A stretch of DNA of 64,000 nt from Heliocidaris erythrogramma (GCA_025617745.1 CM046853.1:29205822-29269821), one strand, 5' to 3'; positions 22,693 through 34,245 are shown, counted from the first letter of the stretch. Program-made: numbers and translations. The notes: generated by a model not told the origin, from the sequence alone.

Positions 22693-24107
22693 TTTTTGAT
22701 TTTGATTTTGATTTTGAATTATTTTCTTCTGCATTCATATTAGTACAACATTTCGGTAATATATATAAAATAAAATACAAGAGTACTTTTTGACATTGAA
22801 TCATAAACAAGTACATGTATATGTAACAATTATTTTTCAAAAACAAACACGTAATGATAAATTGTCAAATTATTGTAATTCATAAAATATAAAATCATTA
22901 GCGGAAGAAGGACTGCCATTATAGGCAGTTTGCTTGAGAATATGGCAGCCCCAGAAAATATTGTGAAATAGCTAAAACATGTTTAAATAAGCAGAATGGA
23001 TAAATAATTGAAATCCTAAATTAAGAGCATATTGATGATAAAATGGTGATGATGATGATGATGATGATAACGGTGATGATGATGATGATGATGATGATGA
23101 AGAGTTGACACAGAAATTTACGTTGTATATTCAGATATTAACATCGTTTTAACTTTGGCTTTAAATGAGTAAAGGGAACAACAGGATTTAATGAATTCTG
23201 GGATAGAGTTCCATAGGTCTGGACCGTGGACCATGGTGCCTTATTGATCTATGGGCAATTAGTAACTTTGGGTTGACAAGATGAAAATTGGAGGAATTGC
23301 GAGTAGGGTAGGAGTGAATAGTGTTATTTAAATTATAAAAGTTTTGAAATGAAAGAGGGAGCAAGTCATTTATATACTTAAATATGAACAGTAAACTTTG
23401 TAGTGAATTGATGTCGAATACTGTTAGAGTTTTCAGTTGGTAAAATATTGATCTAGTGTGAGATAAATATGGTGAACCAGTACATATGCGAAGGGCTTTC
23501 TTTTGAAATAAGTAAATAGAGTTGATTTTTGTTTTGTTGGTGGTGGCCCATACTAAATTGCAATATGTTATATATGGTAATATCAATGAATTATAAAGCA
23601 TAATGAGCGTTTTACAAGAGACAAATCTCTTTACTTTGTAAAGTATACCAACATTCCTAGAAATAGAAGCAGTTATATGACGTATATGTTCGTTCCAATA
23701 TAAATTTTCATCGATAATGACGCCCAAAAGTTTTGTTTGTATCTTTCTTTCAAGAGGTACATTATCTATAAGTATGTCGTAAGGAAAATCAATGACATGA
23801 GAATTTACGTGCTTGAAATACATGAAATTGGTTTTATCTAAATTAAGGGACAATTTATTGCATTTGAACCACAAAGATAACTTTGGTAACTCATTATTAA
23901 GTGTATTTACAAGGGTATTTAAGTTATGATGTGAACAGAAAATGTTTGTGTCATCTGCAAATAATATGAAAGATAAAAGAGGCGTTGTATTGGTTAAATC
24001 ATTAATATATAATAGAAAGAGTAAAGGGCCTAGTATTGACCCTTGTGGAACTTCTAATCCGAAAGCTGCCATTCCAGCGTCTAGTTCGTGAGATTGCACA
24101 GGACTTT
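22693..24107 (-). mobile_element. 5'-truncated CR1/Jockey-group LINE insertion
   Basis: Element A's text breaks off after aaaaggaaca and resumes at tttgaaacactcaac; in the intact copy B these two pieces are adjacent (25320-25350). The inserted 1.4 kb contains, on the minus strand, the C-terminal half of a reverse transcriptase, a 3' untranslated region of about 400 bp with a (GAT)n stretch (23046-23100), and a short (TCAAAA)n tail at 22693-22720. That is the layout of a LINE truncated at its 5' end. Target duplication is unclear. Confidence 0.75.
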
Positions 24108-24114
24108 GAAACAC
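23118..24114 (-). pseudogene. LINE reverse transcriptase, C-terminal part, frameshifted
   Basis: The frame 24114-23188 opens into [18 protein letters not shown] and LLSFILFADDTNIF, which are RT motifs 4 and 5 (the ADD catalytic box). It then runs through the thumb region of CR1/L2-like non-LTR elements (WFKCNKLSLNLDKTN and following). Near 23245 a one-base change of frame occurs: the expected ending HGPDLWNSIPEFIKSCC continues in another frame to a stop at 23118-23120. Fingers, the first RT motifs and the endonuclease are missing. It acts, when intact, in target-primed reverse transcription; this copy is dead. The first about 20 residues may be junction sequence. Confidence 0.85.
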
Positions 24115-24928
24115 TCAACAAAGTGGTCAATTGCTCACTCAAGCGTACAAGATGTTGATGGATGTGTAATGATATACAGAGAGCAACACTGGTTATTTCA
24201 TAAATTGTCTTTTATTGATCAGAATATGGAAATTTTTAAAGCCTTTTCATGACACTCAGCTTGGCTGATGCCAGCTAGATCAAATATCAATTCTTGTCAA
24301 GTCTGGATTTTCACAAAATTGGCTTTTGCTTACTCAAGCGTGAAATATTGTTCGATATTTTGTTGTCATTTGATACAAGAGACCCTGAGCTATCCATAGG
24401 TTTATCCAACTGTTAACTTTTTTCTGGGACGCACTGTAAACTCAGTAAATTTGGTAAAAAATAAATGATTTGGATGTACAAAATAGGCGGGTTCGATATG
24501 AATTAGTTGTTTATAATATAGTATCTTTGTAGACAATAGAGGATGACTATATTGAAATTATATACATATTATGGCTTATGCACTGTTAATAGAGCAAATC
24601 AAATTACGGAAATGGATTGGAACGGCGGGCATGTTTGGTATTAGACTGTGTAAAGTAATACGTTTTTAGTAAAGTTCGTTTTAAGCATGAACTATTCAAA
24701 TATCAAGGTAATTCTGTCGACCTATAGATCCGTTCATTTGTAAAGATGTATATGCCACTAACTTTAATCGTAATGGTACTATCCGTAAAAGTATTATGTG
24801 AATTGAAAAATGATAAAGATTATGATATCCTACTTTTTTTTATTCCAGTATGTCAATATACAAATAAAATATTTTCAGTAACGATAGTCCGACATATTAA
24901 GTCCCTCACTCTCTCCTCTTTATCTTTA

Positions 24929-25956
24929 CAGTGCGTCCAAGAAAAAGTTAAGAGTTGCAAAATGTCTCCCCAAATAATTGTTTGAAAATATTTTGGGAAA
25001 TTTTCATACATGTGGATAGCTAATAGGGTCTCTTGTATCAAATGACAGCAGAATATCGAACAATATTCCACGCTTGACTGAGCGATAGCCAAGTTTGTGA
25101 AAGGGTGCAAAATCCAGACTTGACGAGAATTGATATTAGCTCTGGCAGGTATCAGCCAAGCTGAGAATCATGAAAATGCTATAAATTTCCATATTCTGAT
25201 CAATAAAAGACAATTTATGACATAATTATAACAAGTACTGTTCTCTGTATATCATTACACATCCATCAACATCTTATACACTTGAGTGACCAATTAACTA
25301 CTTTGTTGAGTGTTTCAAACTGTTCCTTTTGGTGGGTATTTTAATTTCACCTGGCTTGCTCACTCAGCCATAACGTTTTGATGGGATATATCAGGACAAA
25401 CAGTGAACACAGTCTGTTCTTTCTTAAATTGTATTTTAATGATCAGAATATAAAATTTCCAAGCCCTCTCATGACTCTCAACTTTGCTGATATCATTCAG
25501 AACAAAAACAAACATTTATCAAGTATGGATTTAGAACCCTTTCACAAAATGGGCTTTTGTTCACTCAAGCGTAAAATGCTGTGAGATATTTTGGTGTCAT
25601 TTGATAGAAGAGACCCTAAGCTATCCCCAGGTATGATCATTTCCTGAAAATATTTTGAACTATTTAATTGGGGGAGACTTTTTTTAACTGTCAATTTTAA
25701 ACGCTTCTCAGCTTTGTTAATACAAGCCAAAACAAATACCGATTCTTGTCAAGTCTGAATTTTGCACCACTTCATAAATATAATTTTACAAACACTCAAG
25801 CGTAATAAGTAGTCAGAGTTTTTGGTGTAATTTGGTCAGAGACCCTAAGCTATCTACAGGAATTAAAATTTATTGAAAGTATTCAAAACATATTTAATTT
25901 GGGAGACTTTTTCCAACTGTTTTTTTTTTTTTTTTGGGGGGGGGGGGGACGAACTG
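24929..25956. mobile_element. TA-flanked foldback element B, uninterrupted
   Basis: The left end CAGTGCGTCC after TA and the right end GGACGAACTG, near a TA, mark a 1-kb relative of element A. One subunit lies in the left arm and two in the right arm, so B is the mirror image of A. The centre around 25320-25375 is intact and shows where the LINE entered A. A T run followed by a 13-base G run (25936-25948) has grown inside the right end. No coding capacity. Confidence 0.75.
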
Positions 25957-26660
25957 TGTATATCTCTCTCCCTCTCTCAGCCACATCTTTCTCTCTCCCT
26001 TTTGCTCTCACTTCCTTCTTCCCTTTCAAGATACTTGAAACTGTTTTGAGCAGCCAGTTTTGACTTCATGACTGTATATTTTTAAATATGTTTCTTAAAT
26101 CTTCCAGCACGTAACAGCATTTAATGGCAGAAGGACGTAAGTCAAATCAATATTACATTTCCTTGTATTTTATACGAAGGAAAATAATAATACTACAAAT
26201 ACGTACAAACGCATCACGCCTCCATCAGAACAGGATAAAGAAGTAGTGCATGAAATATTGTTTAGGAGTGTATCATGCCCCCTTAAGGTTTGTAATAACT
26301 TCATGATGGTTACAGCATTATTTTGAGTACCCTTAAAACGTTCGGAAAATGTTGAGAGGAAATGGATGCCATTAACCATGCCAAAGTTACACGTGTGTAA
26401 ACAGTTCAATGACAAAAAATACATTTTGCATATATAGGGTAACTTGAGTATTGATTTATTACACAATTCACTCGATGTAAAAGGGAAGAAGGGCTATATC
26501 ACTATATGGTTATTACTCTCTTTCTAAGGTGATTTCATGAATCGAAATTCAGATAGGCCCTTGTCAAATAATTATCAATGGTTTTGGCCAGAAATATGAA
26601 AGAGAAGGAGGGTAGAAGGAGAGGAGAGAGAGAGAGAGAGAGAGAGATAGAGAGAGAGCC
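25957..26660. other. Interval with CT and GA tracts, no gene seen
   Basis: CT-rich sequence at 25963-26030 and a pure (GA)n tract at 26621-26660. No exon recognised between them. Confidence 0.5.
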
Positions 26661-26814
26661 TTTTTCTTGCTTGTATGCACATTATTTTATGTGACATTAA
26701 TTCCCATTTTGATTTAATTGACAATAGTAAGGTTGACAAGGGGCATTTTGAGATCATGAAGTTTCCATTAATTTTCACCATGATTGGTAATTCACATGCA
26801 CCACAGGTATTCAC

Positions 26815-27061
26815 ACTTAGAAAGAAAGGTACAATTTTGCACCCTTCAAATGCAACACTGGCAGCACGTTTTTGGGTGCAACTTTGCACCCTAAGAGTTG
26901 TAGCCTTTAGAAAAGGTACAAAGTTGCATCTTTTAGGGTGCAAACGGGCATTAAAGTGTGCAAACAAGAACAAAAAGGTGCATTTTTGCACCCTTTTCAT
27001 GTAGGGTGCAAGATTGCACACAAAAAAAGAGCTGTCAGTGTTTGCATTAGGGTGCAAACCT
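26815..27061. repeat. Foldback repeat built on GGGTGCAAA
   Basis: The words gggtgcaa/ttgcaccc recur at least eight times in both orientations within 250 bp, for example at 26835, 26873, 26885, 26935, 26978 and 27003. They allow several alternative hairpins. Two opposing open frames across it are explained by this self-complementarity and not by coding. Likely a non-autonomous element, ends not fixed. Confidence 0.55.
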
Positions 27062-27721
27062 GAACTTTTTTTGTTCCATGCAGAATTATTATCCACACCT
27101 ACTCTTCCTACATGTCTTATAGCTCACTGCCATCTTTTACATGGTAAACCACTAATCTACATGTATTTTTAATAGCTATTATAAACATTGTTTTAGTGGT
27201 TACATAACTCTTCAAATTGTTTGAATCTCGATTATATATTGGGTTGGCCCTGTTTCATGCACCATTCGATATAAAAGCATGCACTCTCGCGTGCAATGGA
27301 ATATTACGAGCCAACAATGACAATGGACCTCCTTTACTATGGAATGAAAAGCGATTTTACGGGCGACCTTTCTATAAAAGATGCATTTTTCTGATAAGAA
27401 CGGCCCAAGGTTGTTGGAATGACCTTCAAGTTATGTTTCCATTATGAATTGATATTCGGTTGGCTAACTAGACAAGATTAATAGCTACATGGGTATTTCA
27501 ATTTTGTAAACAGTTAACGGCGCTCGAGGGGGTTAGTTATTTTTCCTCTAGTTCATATAGTGCTTTAATATGAAATTGACCTTGATTGTCGAGTCATTAT
27601 CACTACACGAGGAAAAAGTCTACAATTAAGCTTTCAAAAAAAACATTCATTTATCAGGATATAGTCAGTTTTTAGGATATACAATGGAACTGTGTGTGTA
27701 ATTGAGTTTTGATAGACGTGT
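27062..27721. other. Unannotated interval
   Basis: A 76-codon plus-strand frame at 27217-27447 has no recognisable motif or splice context. Nothing else is seen. Confidence 0.35.
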
Positions 27722-27881
27722 ATCAATCAATCAATCAATCAAACATGTTTAATTTAAGGTCTGGGACCGACCTTTAAACGTCACCCATTCGAAAGACGTG
27801 TCTCTGTCTCGAACCTGGGTCCGCTGAATCAGTTTATAACTTCCACTGTTAGCTGGATTACAGGCGCACGCCACAACGCCC
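27722..27881 (-). ncRNA. SRP (7SL) RNA-like retroposon, Alu-domain part
   Basis: Read on the minus strand the block begins GGGCGTTGTGGCGTGCGCC then TGTAATCCAGCTAACAG. This matches the 5' Alu domain of metazoan SRP RNA (GGCG loop followed by the conserved UGUAAU loop and CCAGCU). Further on, gcggacccaggttcgagaca resembles the helix-5 entry and the shared text of 7SL-derived SINEs, and gives a B-box-like GGTTCGAG. It ends in (TTGA)n at 27723-27742, like a retroposon tail. Only the Alu domain is present. It could be an SRP RNA pseudogene or a 7SL-derived SINE. Contamination by primate Alu is unlikely because it differs at many positions. Confidence 0.5.
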
Positions 27882-29093
27882 AACAATGAATTGTTATGCT
27901 AGCAACCATTTATGTCTACGAAGGTACGTGATCGGTAGCAGTTATGATGGTTGGAATTGATGATAATTGACTATATTGAAAGCAAGAAGTCTAGAAGGAG
28001 TTATCCACTCTCTCAGACCTGCGAAAAACAAAAAATATATGGCAATTTTTAATCAAATATAGAAATCATTCAATTTCAGAAGAACTTCTTAGTCCTCGAT
28101 TCCTTGGACAAACCATATCACATTGTTTTTCCATGTACTACAGCACTGTGACCTCTAAATCGCTGCCCTATACTGCACTTTCTTTAGTAGATAGCATGCG
28201 GGTTACCAATCACGTCGGGACCATTGTAGCTTCAAGGGGGGGGGGGGGGGGCAAACACTCCTTTGGCCACGCCTCAAAAGGATCCAAAAGAAATGAATTA
28301 AAAATATTATACTTCAATCCCTGTATAAAAGGAAAAATATGTCATACTGTTAACAACGTAATTGTAACAATAAATGATTAAATCGATTCGAGAGAAGAAA
28401 GTGAAATAGACAGATACATCGTTTTGGCATATTAAAAAAACACAACATGTAGCCATAATCAAATATTATTTATGGATAATCCTGCCTTTACAAGCCTTTG
28501 CTAAAATTATATGATTTTCCCCTTTTTCTTTTTTTTTATGGAGGGATGGGGCGAGTCTCTTGCAGAGGCAAACACTTTATATAACGAGCAATAATGAGAA
28601 GGGAAATCATACCCTTTAACTATTCATGCGCTTAAAGCGATAGTTTATTTTATGAAATATATCTCTATACAACAAGTAACGGGGTTTTCAAAATCCAAAC
28701 GTATTATGATTGCTGCAATGAGTGTGTGAATATGTGCATTTCTCTTCTTCTGAGATTTGCGTTTGGCCTCTTTTATGAGAGGTTTGCGCAACGCCCCTTT
28801 TCTTTTCAGCGAATTTTAAGTTTAGACTGTGCAAAGCGTACTTTGGGAGAGGTCTAATCATTATTTCATATATCGATTAACTTTTTCTATATACATGATA
28901 TAGATTGCTGGGTTACTGATATGACTGATGTTGCAATCTTTGTCAAGATAATCATTATGGAGTACAGTCTGGTCGGTCGATGGAATTATACTGATACATT
29001 TGCATATTTTGAAATCTTTCGTCATTGCCCATCTTATTGGTGAAAACCCACTAAAGGGATGCCATATGATTATTGTTTGATTATTGTTTGCAG
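27882..29093. other. Unannotated interval upstream of the 29.1-kb exon
   Basis: Contains a 16-base G run at 28236-28251. If the 29094 exon is real, its upstream intron or promoter would be here. No earlier exon recognised. Confidence 0.35.
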
Positions 29094-29155
29094 ACATCGT
29101 TGAAAATGCCTCGTTTCAAAACCGACAGAGCTGCGAAAGATTATTACGAATGCAT
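29094..29155 (+). CDS. Candidate 5' coding exon of an unknown protein
   Basis: A pyrimidine-rich acceptor (ttattgtttgcag) is followed by 62 nt and a near-consensus donor (GCAT|GTAAGTATG). An ATG at 29106 with A at -3 opens a frame, MPRFKTDRAAKDYYEC, and the exon ends two bases into a codon (phase 2). The short exon is less AT-rich than its flanks. The next exon may be 30371-30467, which continues in phase, but that link is weak. No family is recognised from 16 residues. Confidence 0.45.
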
Positions 29156-29410
29156 GTAAGTATGATCATTCCAATTTGATGTAGTAAAATGTAATGAAAT
29201 TATTATCATCGATGAAACTGGATTGTGACATACAGGGTATCAAGGTCCATACACCGATAGACAAATTCAGGCACTTTCAGCACATAACAGGAGCGTCTTA
29301 CAATTCCAACTGCATGTTACCTACTTCAGTTACTGAGAACTTGTGCAAACACCTATTTAAATTCGTATCTGGTGATAGAGATACAAATACATGCATGATT
29401 ACAAACAAGC

Positions 29411-29494
29411 GCTATATCAAAAGCCATGGGCTATAAAACAGCTAGGACTATGCTATGACTATGCTGTTTTATAGCCCATGGCTTTTGATATAGC
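29411..29494. repeat. Perfect 31-bp inverted repeat with 22-nt loop
   Basis: Positions 29411-29441 and 29464-29494 are exact inverse complements (centre words gccatgggctat). The loop is ctaggactatgctatgac plus four bases. No mismatch has accumulated, so the structure is recent or maintained. It resembles a long hairpin such as a small-RNA precursor or a foldback footprint, but no TIR, TSD or coding context was seen. Confidence 0.9.
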
Positions 29495-29629
29495 ACTTCA
29501 ATTATAATAATTACGCTGATGACATGGGTATGTTAGCAGTTTACTTGAATATGGATGATTTCATACTTGATACATAATTACAGTTAACAATCTGCTCTCT
29601 ATGCTCCTTCAAGAAAAAAAAAGATGGGA

Positions 29630-29890
29630 GAAGGAGTAGAAAAGAGACAGAGAAACGGAAGAGAAAGATGGGAACAAACGGATATCAAAAGTATTATTCT
29701 TCCCTTTTAAGGACTAAAATCTGTATTTGATAGAGAGAGAGAGACCGGTGGAGGGAGGTGGAAGGAAGGGGGAATAGAGATAGTGCCGGAGTTGATGGAG
29801 GGGGGGGGGGGGGGGGAAAGGGAAATGTTAGATACGGAGGGAGAGAGAGAAAAAAAGGAGAGAGAGAGAGAGAGAGAGCGAAAGAAAGAT
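29630..29890 (+). repeat. Purine-rich tract with 17-base G run
   Basis: GA-rich sequence with a G run at 29800-29816 and pure (GA)n at 29860-29878. Open frames across it are low complexity. Confidence 0.85.
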
Positions 29891-30370
29891 GAGGGCGGTG
29901 GAATTGAGAGAGGGAAGGTACTATAGCATGGGAGAAAAGGGCTACAAGATTTTAAAAAAAATGAAAGAGGGAAACATGAATATTAATTGTATGTGTATGG
30001 AAGATGGAGACAGTCTATCGATATACATTATAAGTAAGAAAATCTTCACGTCCTTCCACACAAATTGCACTTTCAGATGTCAGAGTGTACTCGCGTAAGA
30101 TCTATGACAAGGGAATCATGAATTAGAGCAGTAACCACTACCCTCTCCACAATACCAAGCAACTGAAGCAGAGGGAGGGATATCATTTTTAGAAAATAAT
30201 TGAGATCAAATAGCCGTCATTTTCACTTCAACTATTAGATCACTCTCTATTAGATTCCTCAAACATTACTCTCTCTCTCTCTCTCTCTCTATTCTTATCT
30301 TTTTCCATCTTTCTCCCGAGTATGTCTTCTGGATGGAGGCACGTATTGTATTGACAGTATTAATTTTCAG

Positions 30371-30467
30371 TACCACGGTCGCTAACCCGTGGCTGTTTGG
30401 TGACGGGTTTGCTGTTAATTATTCATACCTGAGGAGATTGGCCGCCTGCCAGCTCGGCGAGTTCTAG
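30371..30467 (+). CDS. Weak candidate terminal exon following 29094-29155
   Basis: An acceptor-like tattaattttcag precedes a GC-richer stretch. It completes the split codon of the 29.1-kb exon and stays open for 31 more codons to TAG at 30465-30467 (ending LRRLAACQLGEF). A 32-codon open stretch is not rare by chance and no polyadenylation signal is close, so this is only a phase-compatible suggestion. Confidence 0.2.
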
Positions 30468-31301
30468 TCATGCTTCTTTGGTCTTCAGATCAAGCCGATT
30501 TATTGCAAGCCGGAAAATCATCAAAATTTTGTCCGATATAATCACAAGCGTTATTCTTTTTATCACTTTAATATTACTGTAGCCGGCTGCATTTGGCTGA
30601 CAGGTTTTTCAAAAGGAACTGCCTTTGTAGGTCTAGAAAGGACTCTTTTCTCTCTACGGTATTAATGGTAGATTTATAGCCTGAAATAGTTAAGAGATAA
30701 GTTGCACTCTTTATAGGTATATTGGAAAGCGGTATAGGATTTGATCTGAATACCTATAGCAGGCAACATCAACAAAATATTAATCAACTGTGTTGCAATC
30801 GCTTGATAGTACATGATAAAATTGTGATGAACGGTCAGCTTTTCCGTTTTGCTTCATTTAATTTTTGCCCCAAAAACTGGAAAGGAAGTCCTCACTCCTC
30901 ATCGAAGCAAGATAAACATAATATAATCATAATACACTTATTTTAACTTTGCACAACTCTATTCAAATGGGTGCTACAGGAATATGGTCATAATTATACA
31001 AGCTGGTTCTTTTCGATTGGACCAGTATTTTATTAATCATAATCAATGTTCTCTTGAAAAATTGTCCAATGGTCATTCCCCAGCAATCTTTAATGTCCAC
31101 CCCAAAAAAAGATTCGTATCATAACTTCACGCTGTATGCTGTAAAAGTTTTTCAGTGCCCGGAATAAATATGCTAATATTCCCATATGCAAAAATATTTG
31201 GCTCGGTCACTACGTTTCCTCGCAGAATGACGAAATGATAATACGGAAAGGAATATATCCATATATCTAACCCCTCCCCCTTTACACACTGCAATACACT
31301 T
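30468..31301. other. Unannotated interval
   Basis: A 74-codon frame at 30722-30946 follows a possible acceptor (actctttatag) but has no donor or family motif. CT microsatellite at 30270-30292 lies just upstream of the interval. Confidence 0.3.
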
Positions 31302-31408
31302 ATCCTCAATCCGCCCGTGAAAAATGACTACCCTGATTTGAAGAGGGAGTGTATATCCTCAATCCGCCCGTGAAAAAATAACTACCCCCTATTTGAAGAG
31401 GGAGTGTA
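31302..31408 (+). repeat. Two-copy tandem repeat, about 51-bp unit
   Basis: The unit tcctcaatccgcccgtgaaa, ending gaagagggagtgta, is present twice with a few differences in the A run and the ctacccc segment. Confidence 0.9.
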
Positions 31409-31682
31409 GCCAAGTATTTTATATTTGTTTGGGGAAAAACAGGGGGTGACCATTCTTCTGAAAAGGGGCAATTAGGCAAGTAGAAATAACGGAGGAGCTT
31501 TAATTTATACGTTCATAATAATTATGTGAGGAAGCGAAACATATGAGCAGGCAAAATTCATTTAGAAATATTGAAACTTCAGATTTTGTTCCAGACCTCC
31601 GTGCCCACGCCGCCGCTATATAAGTGTAAGAAACTCACCTCAGGATTTGTCAATCTGTCGGTCAACTGAATCTGGTGTCGCC

Positions 31683-31793
31683 GACGTGGTCTAGTGGTTA
31701 AGGCATTGGCGTTCTAAGCCAACGACGATTCCGGAGACATTTTTTCAGCTTTGCAAAAATTTCAAAAAGGGAGGACAGCTCTGGGGAACTTTG

Positions 31794-31795
<2 letters not shown>
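31683..31795 (+). repeat. tRNA-Arg-headed SINE, damaged copy
   Basis: The head matches the tRNA-like unit at 58007-58078 through cgtggtctagtggttaaggc and the anticodon arm ttggcgttctaagccaa. About ten bases of the T arm are lost, which destroys the B box. The body (tttgcaaaaatttcaaaaag and following) matches 54956-55020 and stops at an (AT)n tract. Confidence 0.7.

Positions 31796-31856
<61 letters not shown>
31795..31856 (+). repeat. (AT)n microsatellite at SINE end
   Basis: About 30 AT units directly adjoin the truncated SINE body. The same SINE family has (AT)n at its 3' end at 55115 and 58219. Confidence 0.95.
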
Positions 31857-31861
<5 letters not shown>

Positions 31862-32103
31862 ATACATATTATTTTTTTAAAGAATGAAGAAACTGAAATA
31901 GTACAGCCACCTTTTGGTCCGAATTTAATTCCACTTTGCAAAAAGCCATCATTGACTTCGGGGAAACAAACCTTATTCATTATGCAAGTGGAACATTAAA
32001 ACTTCATATTCAATCTTGTGCAGAAATGTGGTATGAATTAAACAGTATATCATCAAGTATACGAGATTGTAACATCCATCTTTTTTATCAATTCACTACG
32101 GTC

Positions 32104-32210
32104 AAGAGGAAGGGAGAGAGAGATAGAGAGAGACAGAGAGACAGACAGACAGAGACAGAGAGGGGGCAGAAAGAGAGAGAAAAGGAGATGGAGAGAGTAT
32201 ATCCATGAAA
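32104..32210 (+). repeat. Purine/(GACA) simple-sequence tract
   Basis: GA-rich with acagacagacagaga; no coding meaning. Confidence 0.9.
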
Positions 32211-32499
32211 AAAGAGAAAAACATTGTTAAGCAATAAATTTTCCTTTGTACACACATACATCGAGAAATTTCATCAGAAGCACAACAATGATATTCCAAA
32301 AATTGGTTACATGTTTATAATTTTATTGTGATAGCATGACTAACATGTGTCATCCGCCTTTCTTTATAGTAATCAAAATGTTGTCCGTAAAAGTTGAAGA
32401 CCAATTGAACCATTGACCTTGATCAATCTTAATTTGAGTTTTCATCTTCCTCTTCAAAATTATTCTTATTTAAACCTTAATACCTTTCTTTACACACAG

Positions 32500-32604
32500 A
32501 TCAAGGAACGGGTATTCTCTTCATTAGAGCAGAATGATGACGAGCAGAGACCGACTTATTTCACCAGGGGTGATCGAAAAAATGAAATAATATATTCTTG
32601 TTAA
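32500..32604 (+). CDS. Weak candidate exon
   Basis: A good acceptor (cctttctttacacacag) opens a 34-codon stretch in phase 0, reading IKERVFSSLEQNDDEQRPTY and onward, to TAA at 32602-32604. The composition looks protein-like, with charged residues. No polyadenylation signal is near and no donor is convincing. It could be a last exon of the same plus-strand gene as 29094, but phases cannot be joined directly. Confidence 0.2.
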   Translation: MKERVFSSLEQNDDEQRPTYFTRGDRKNEIIYSC

Positions 32605-34245
32605 ACCTACGATAAAAGGAGTGAAATACAAAAATGCGGCATCCGTAAAGCTGACTTGTGATCCATGACCGTATGCATTTAGCGTGATGATATTCGCCAA
32701 ACTATAAAAGGCGGTTTGAATTGATATCTGATACAATCGGTGCGGTAAATTTATTAAAACGGATACGGCGGCAAACCGAACTGAGCTAAGTTTACAAAAA
32801 GCATTGCGCCTTTTCTATTCATGCATTTCATTTTTAACGCGCTCGAGCAAACATTCCCTTTTGTTGGTGTAAAATATTAACGGAAGTCAATTTCGTACAA
32901 TGAATATTAAAACAATCTACTTATCATTTAGAGTAAGAAAATAAACGGGTCGTGTTGTAAGGACAAACACGTTGTTATTTTGCTGATAATAAGGACGTAT
33001 TCCACCCATGCAGCTTCACTATAAATACGAGATAACGTGAATGATTAAAATATAAAAAATATAAATTAAACAGCCTTTTATTGTTTGTAGTGCAAAAATC
33101 GAAGGGTTTCCATGGGCAATAACGTAGAGTGCCGGGAGGGGGGGGGGGGGGGGGGGGGGGAGGGTTGGCGGCGTTTGCAAACTCCAAAAAAATATGAAGA
33201 ACTAAAACGGTAAGGAATGGAATGATATAAACAAATCATCCATGTCGGTATAAACAAATAAATCAGGAGATTTTTTTTCCAAATATGTGTTCTTTTTATT
33301 GTTGAGAGGATAACAGTCCTTCACCTTCCAAAGATGAATGTTCCTGATTTTCATATTTCCAACATAAACACAATCCTAAGAGGTGTAGACTCTATGTGAA
33401 CGTCGAACACTTTTTTTTCATAGATGTGGCATGTTCTCAAATGTGTATATGCATTGTATTATTTCCCCTGAAAAATTCATTTATAATGTATCTACCTGAA
33501 AGCAATCAGAATATCAAGTGTAAGACTTGTAATATTTTCATGCCTCTCACGTAATTGCTCTTTTTTGGAGCTAGTATTGGAATACTTTACTTCTTATGCT
33601 GTAAATCTCCTTGTCAGCAATAAGACACGTTGATTATAGCAGACATAAAATTATGACCACCCACATCACTACACGAGATTGTGCGTTACAGTTTTCCTCC
33701 TATAACTCGGCAAAAAAAAGATTATTTCTGAAATGGTGGAACCGTAAATGGTTGGAGTGGTGGTGGGGCGCAACGACCCCGGTTCCCCTTTAGAAAAGTT
33801 CGTTTACGCGGCAATGGGTGTTCCGATTCCCGATTATATATGCAGGAGTTTATATAAAACGAGTTATTCCTTTTTATGGAACTCCAAGCGTGAAAACTTT
33901 AAACGTAAGATTTGTATTAGACCAGAGGGAAACATCTAACTTTAATTTGTTGTTTCATAGAATATTACCCTCTCGGAATATTCTGTATAAAGAGGCAAAG
34001 AAAGAGAGAGAGAGAACAAAAGTTTGCTTTGGAATGTTAGGGGGCTAACAATTCCGCGCTCTCACACGTGACCTTACTCCCTGTAATATACGTTACGTAT
34101 TTTTGCCCTTAATGCATCTCAACTGAGAGAGAGAGAGAGCCTGGAGAGGGCCGACAGGACCAACGAAAACATATTTTTTTCAGACCTGTCAGAGAAAAAT
34201 TATTATTGGATAACTTTCACTATACTCCCCCTATCTGGCAGTCAT
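32605..34245. other. Unannotated interval with 23-base G run
   Basis: The longest G run in the window is at 33138-33160. No exon, RNA gene or element end is recognised. Confidence 0.4.
33138..33160 (+). repeat. 23-base G run
   Basis: The longest uninterrupted G run in the window, able to form a G-quadruplex. Translations around it (poly-Pro on minus) are artefacts. Confidence 0.97.

Larger units (their letters stand above)
22064..24436. mobile_element. TA-flanked foldback element A, interrupted by a LINE
   Basis: The ends are CAGTGCGTCCC and its inverse GGGACGCACTG, each bordered by TA (22062-22063 and 24437-24438). The arms are built of roughly 300-bp subunits that contain words such as gatagctnagggtct, tatcaaatgacac, cgcttgagtgancaa and aagctgagagtcatgaaa. 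Two subunits lie in the left arm (22064-22692) and one in the right arm (24108-24436). The centre is occupied by a LINE fragment. No transposase is visible. A second copy in the mirror arrangement lies at 24929-25956. Confidence 0.75.

Noticed and set aside
26575..27096. 173-codon minus-strand frame and an overlapping 109-codon plus-strand frame
   Set aside because: Both run over the self-complementary GGGTGCAAA foldback and a GA tract; opposing frames are expected there.
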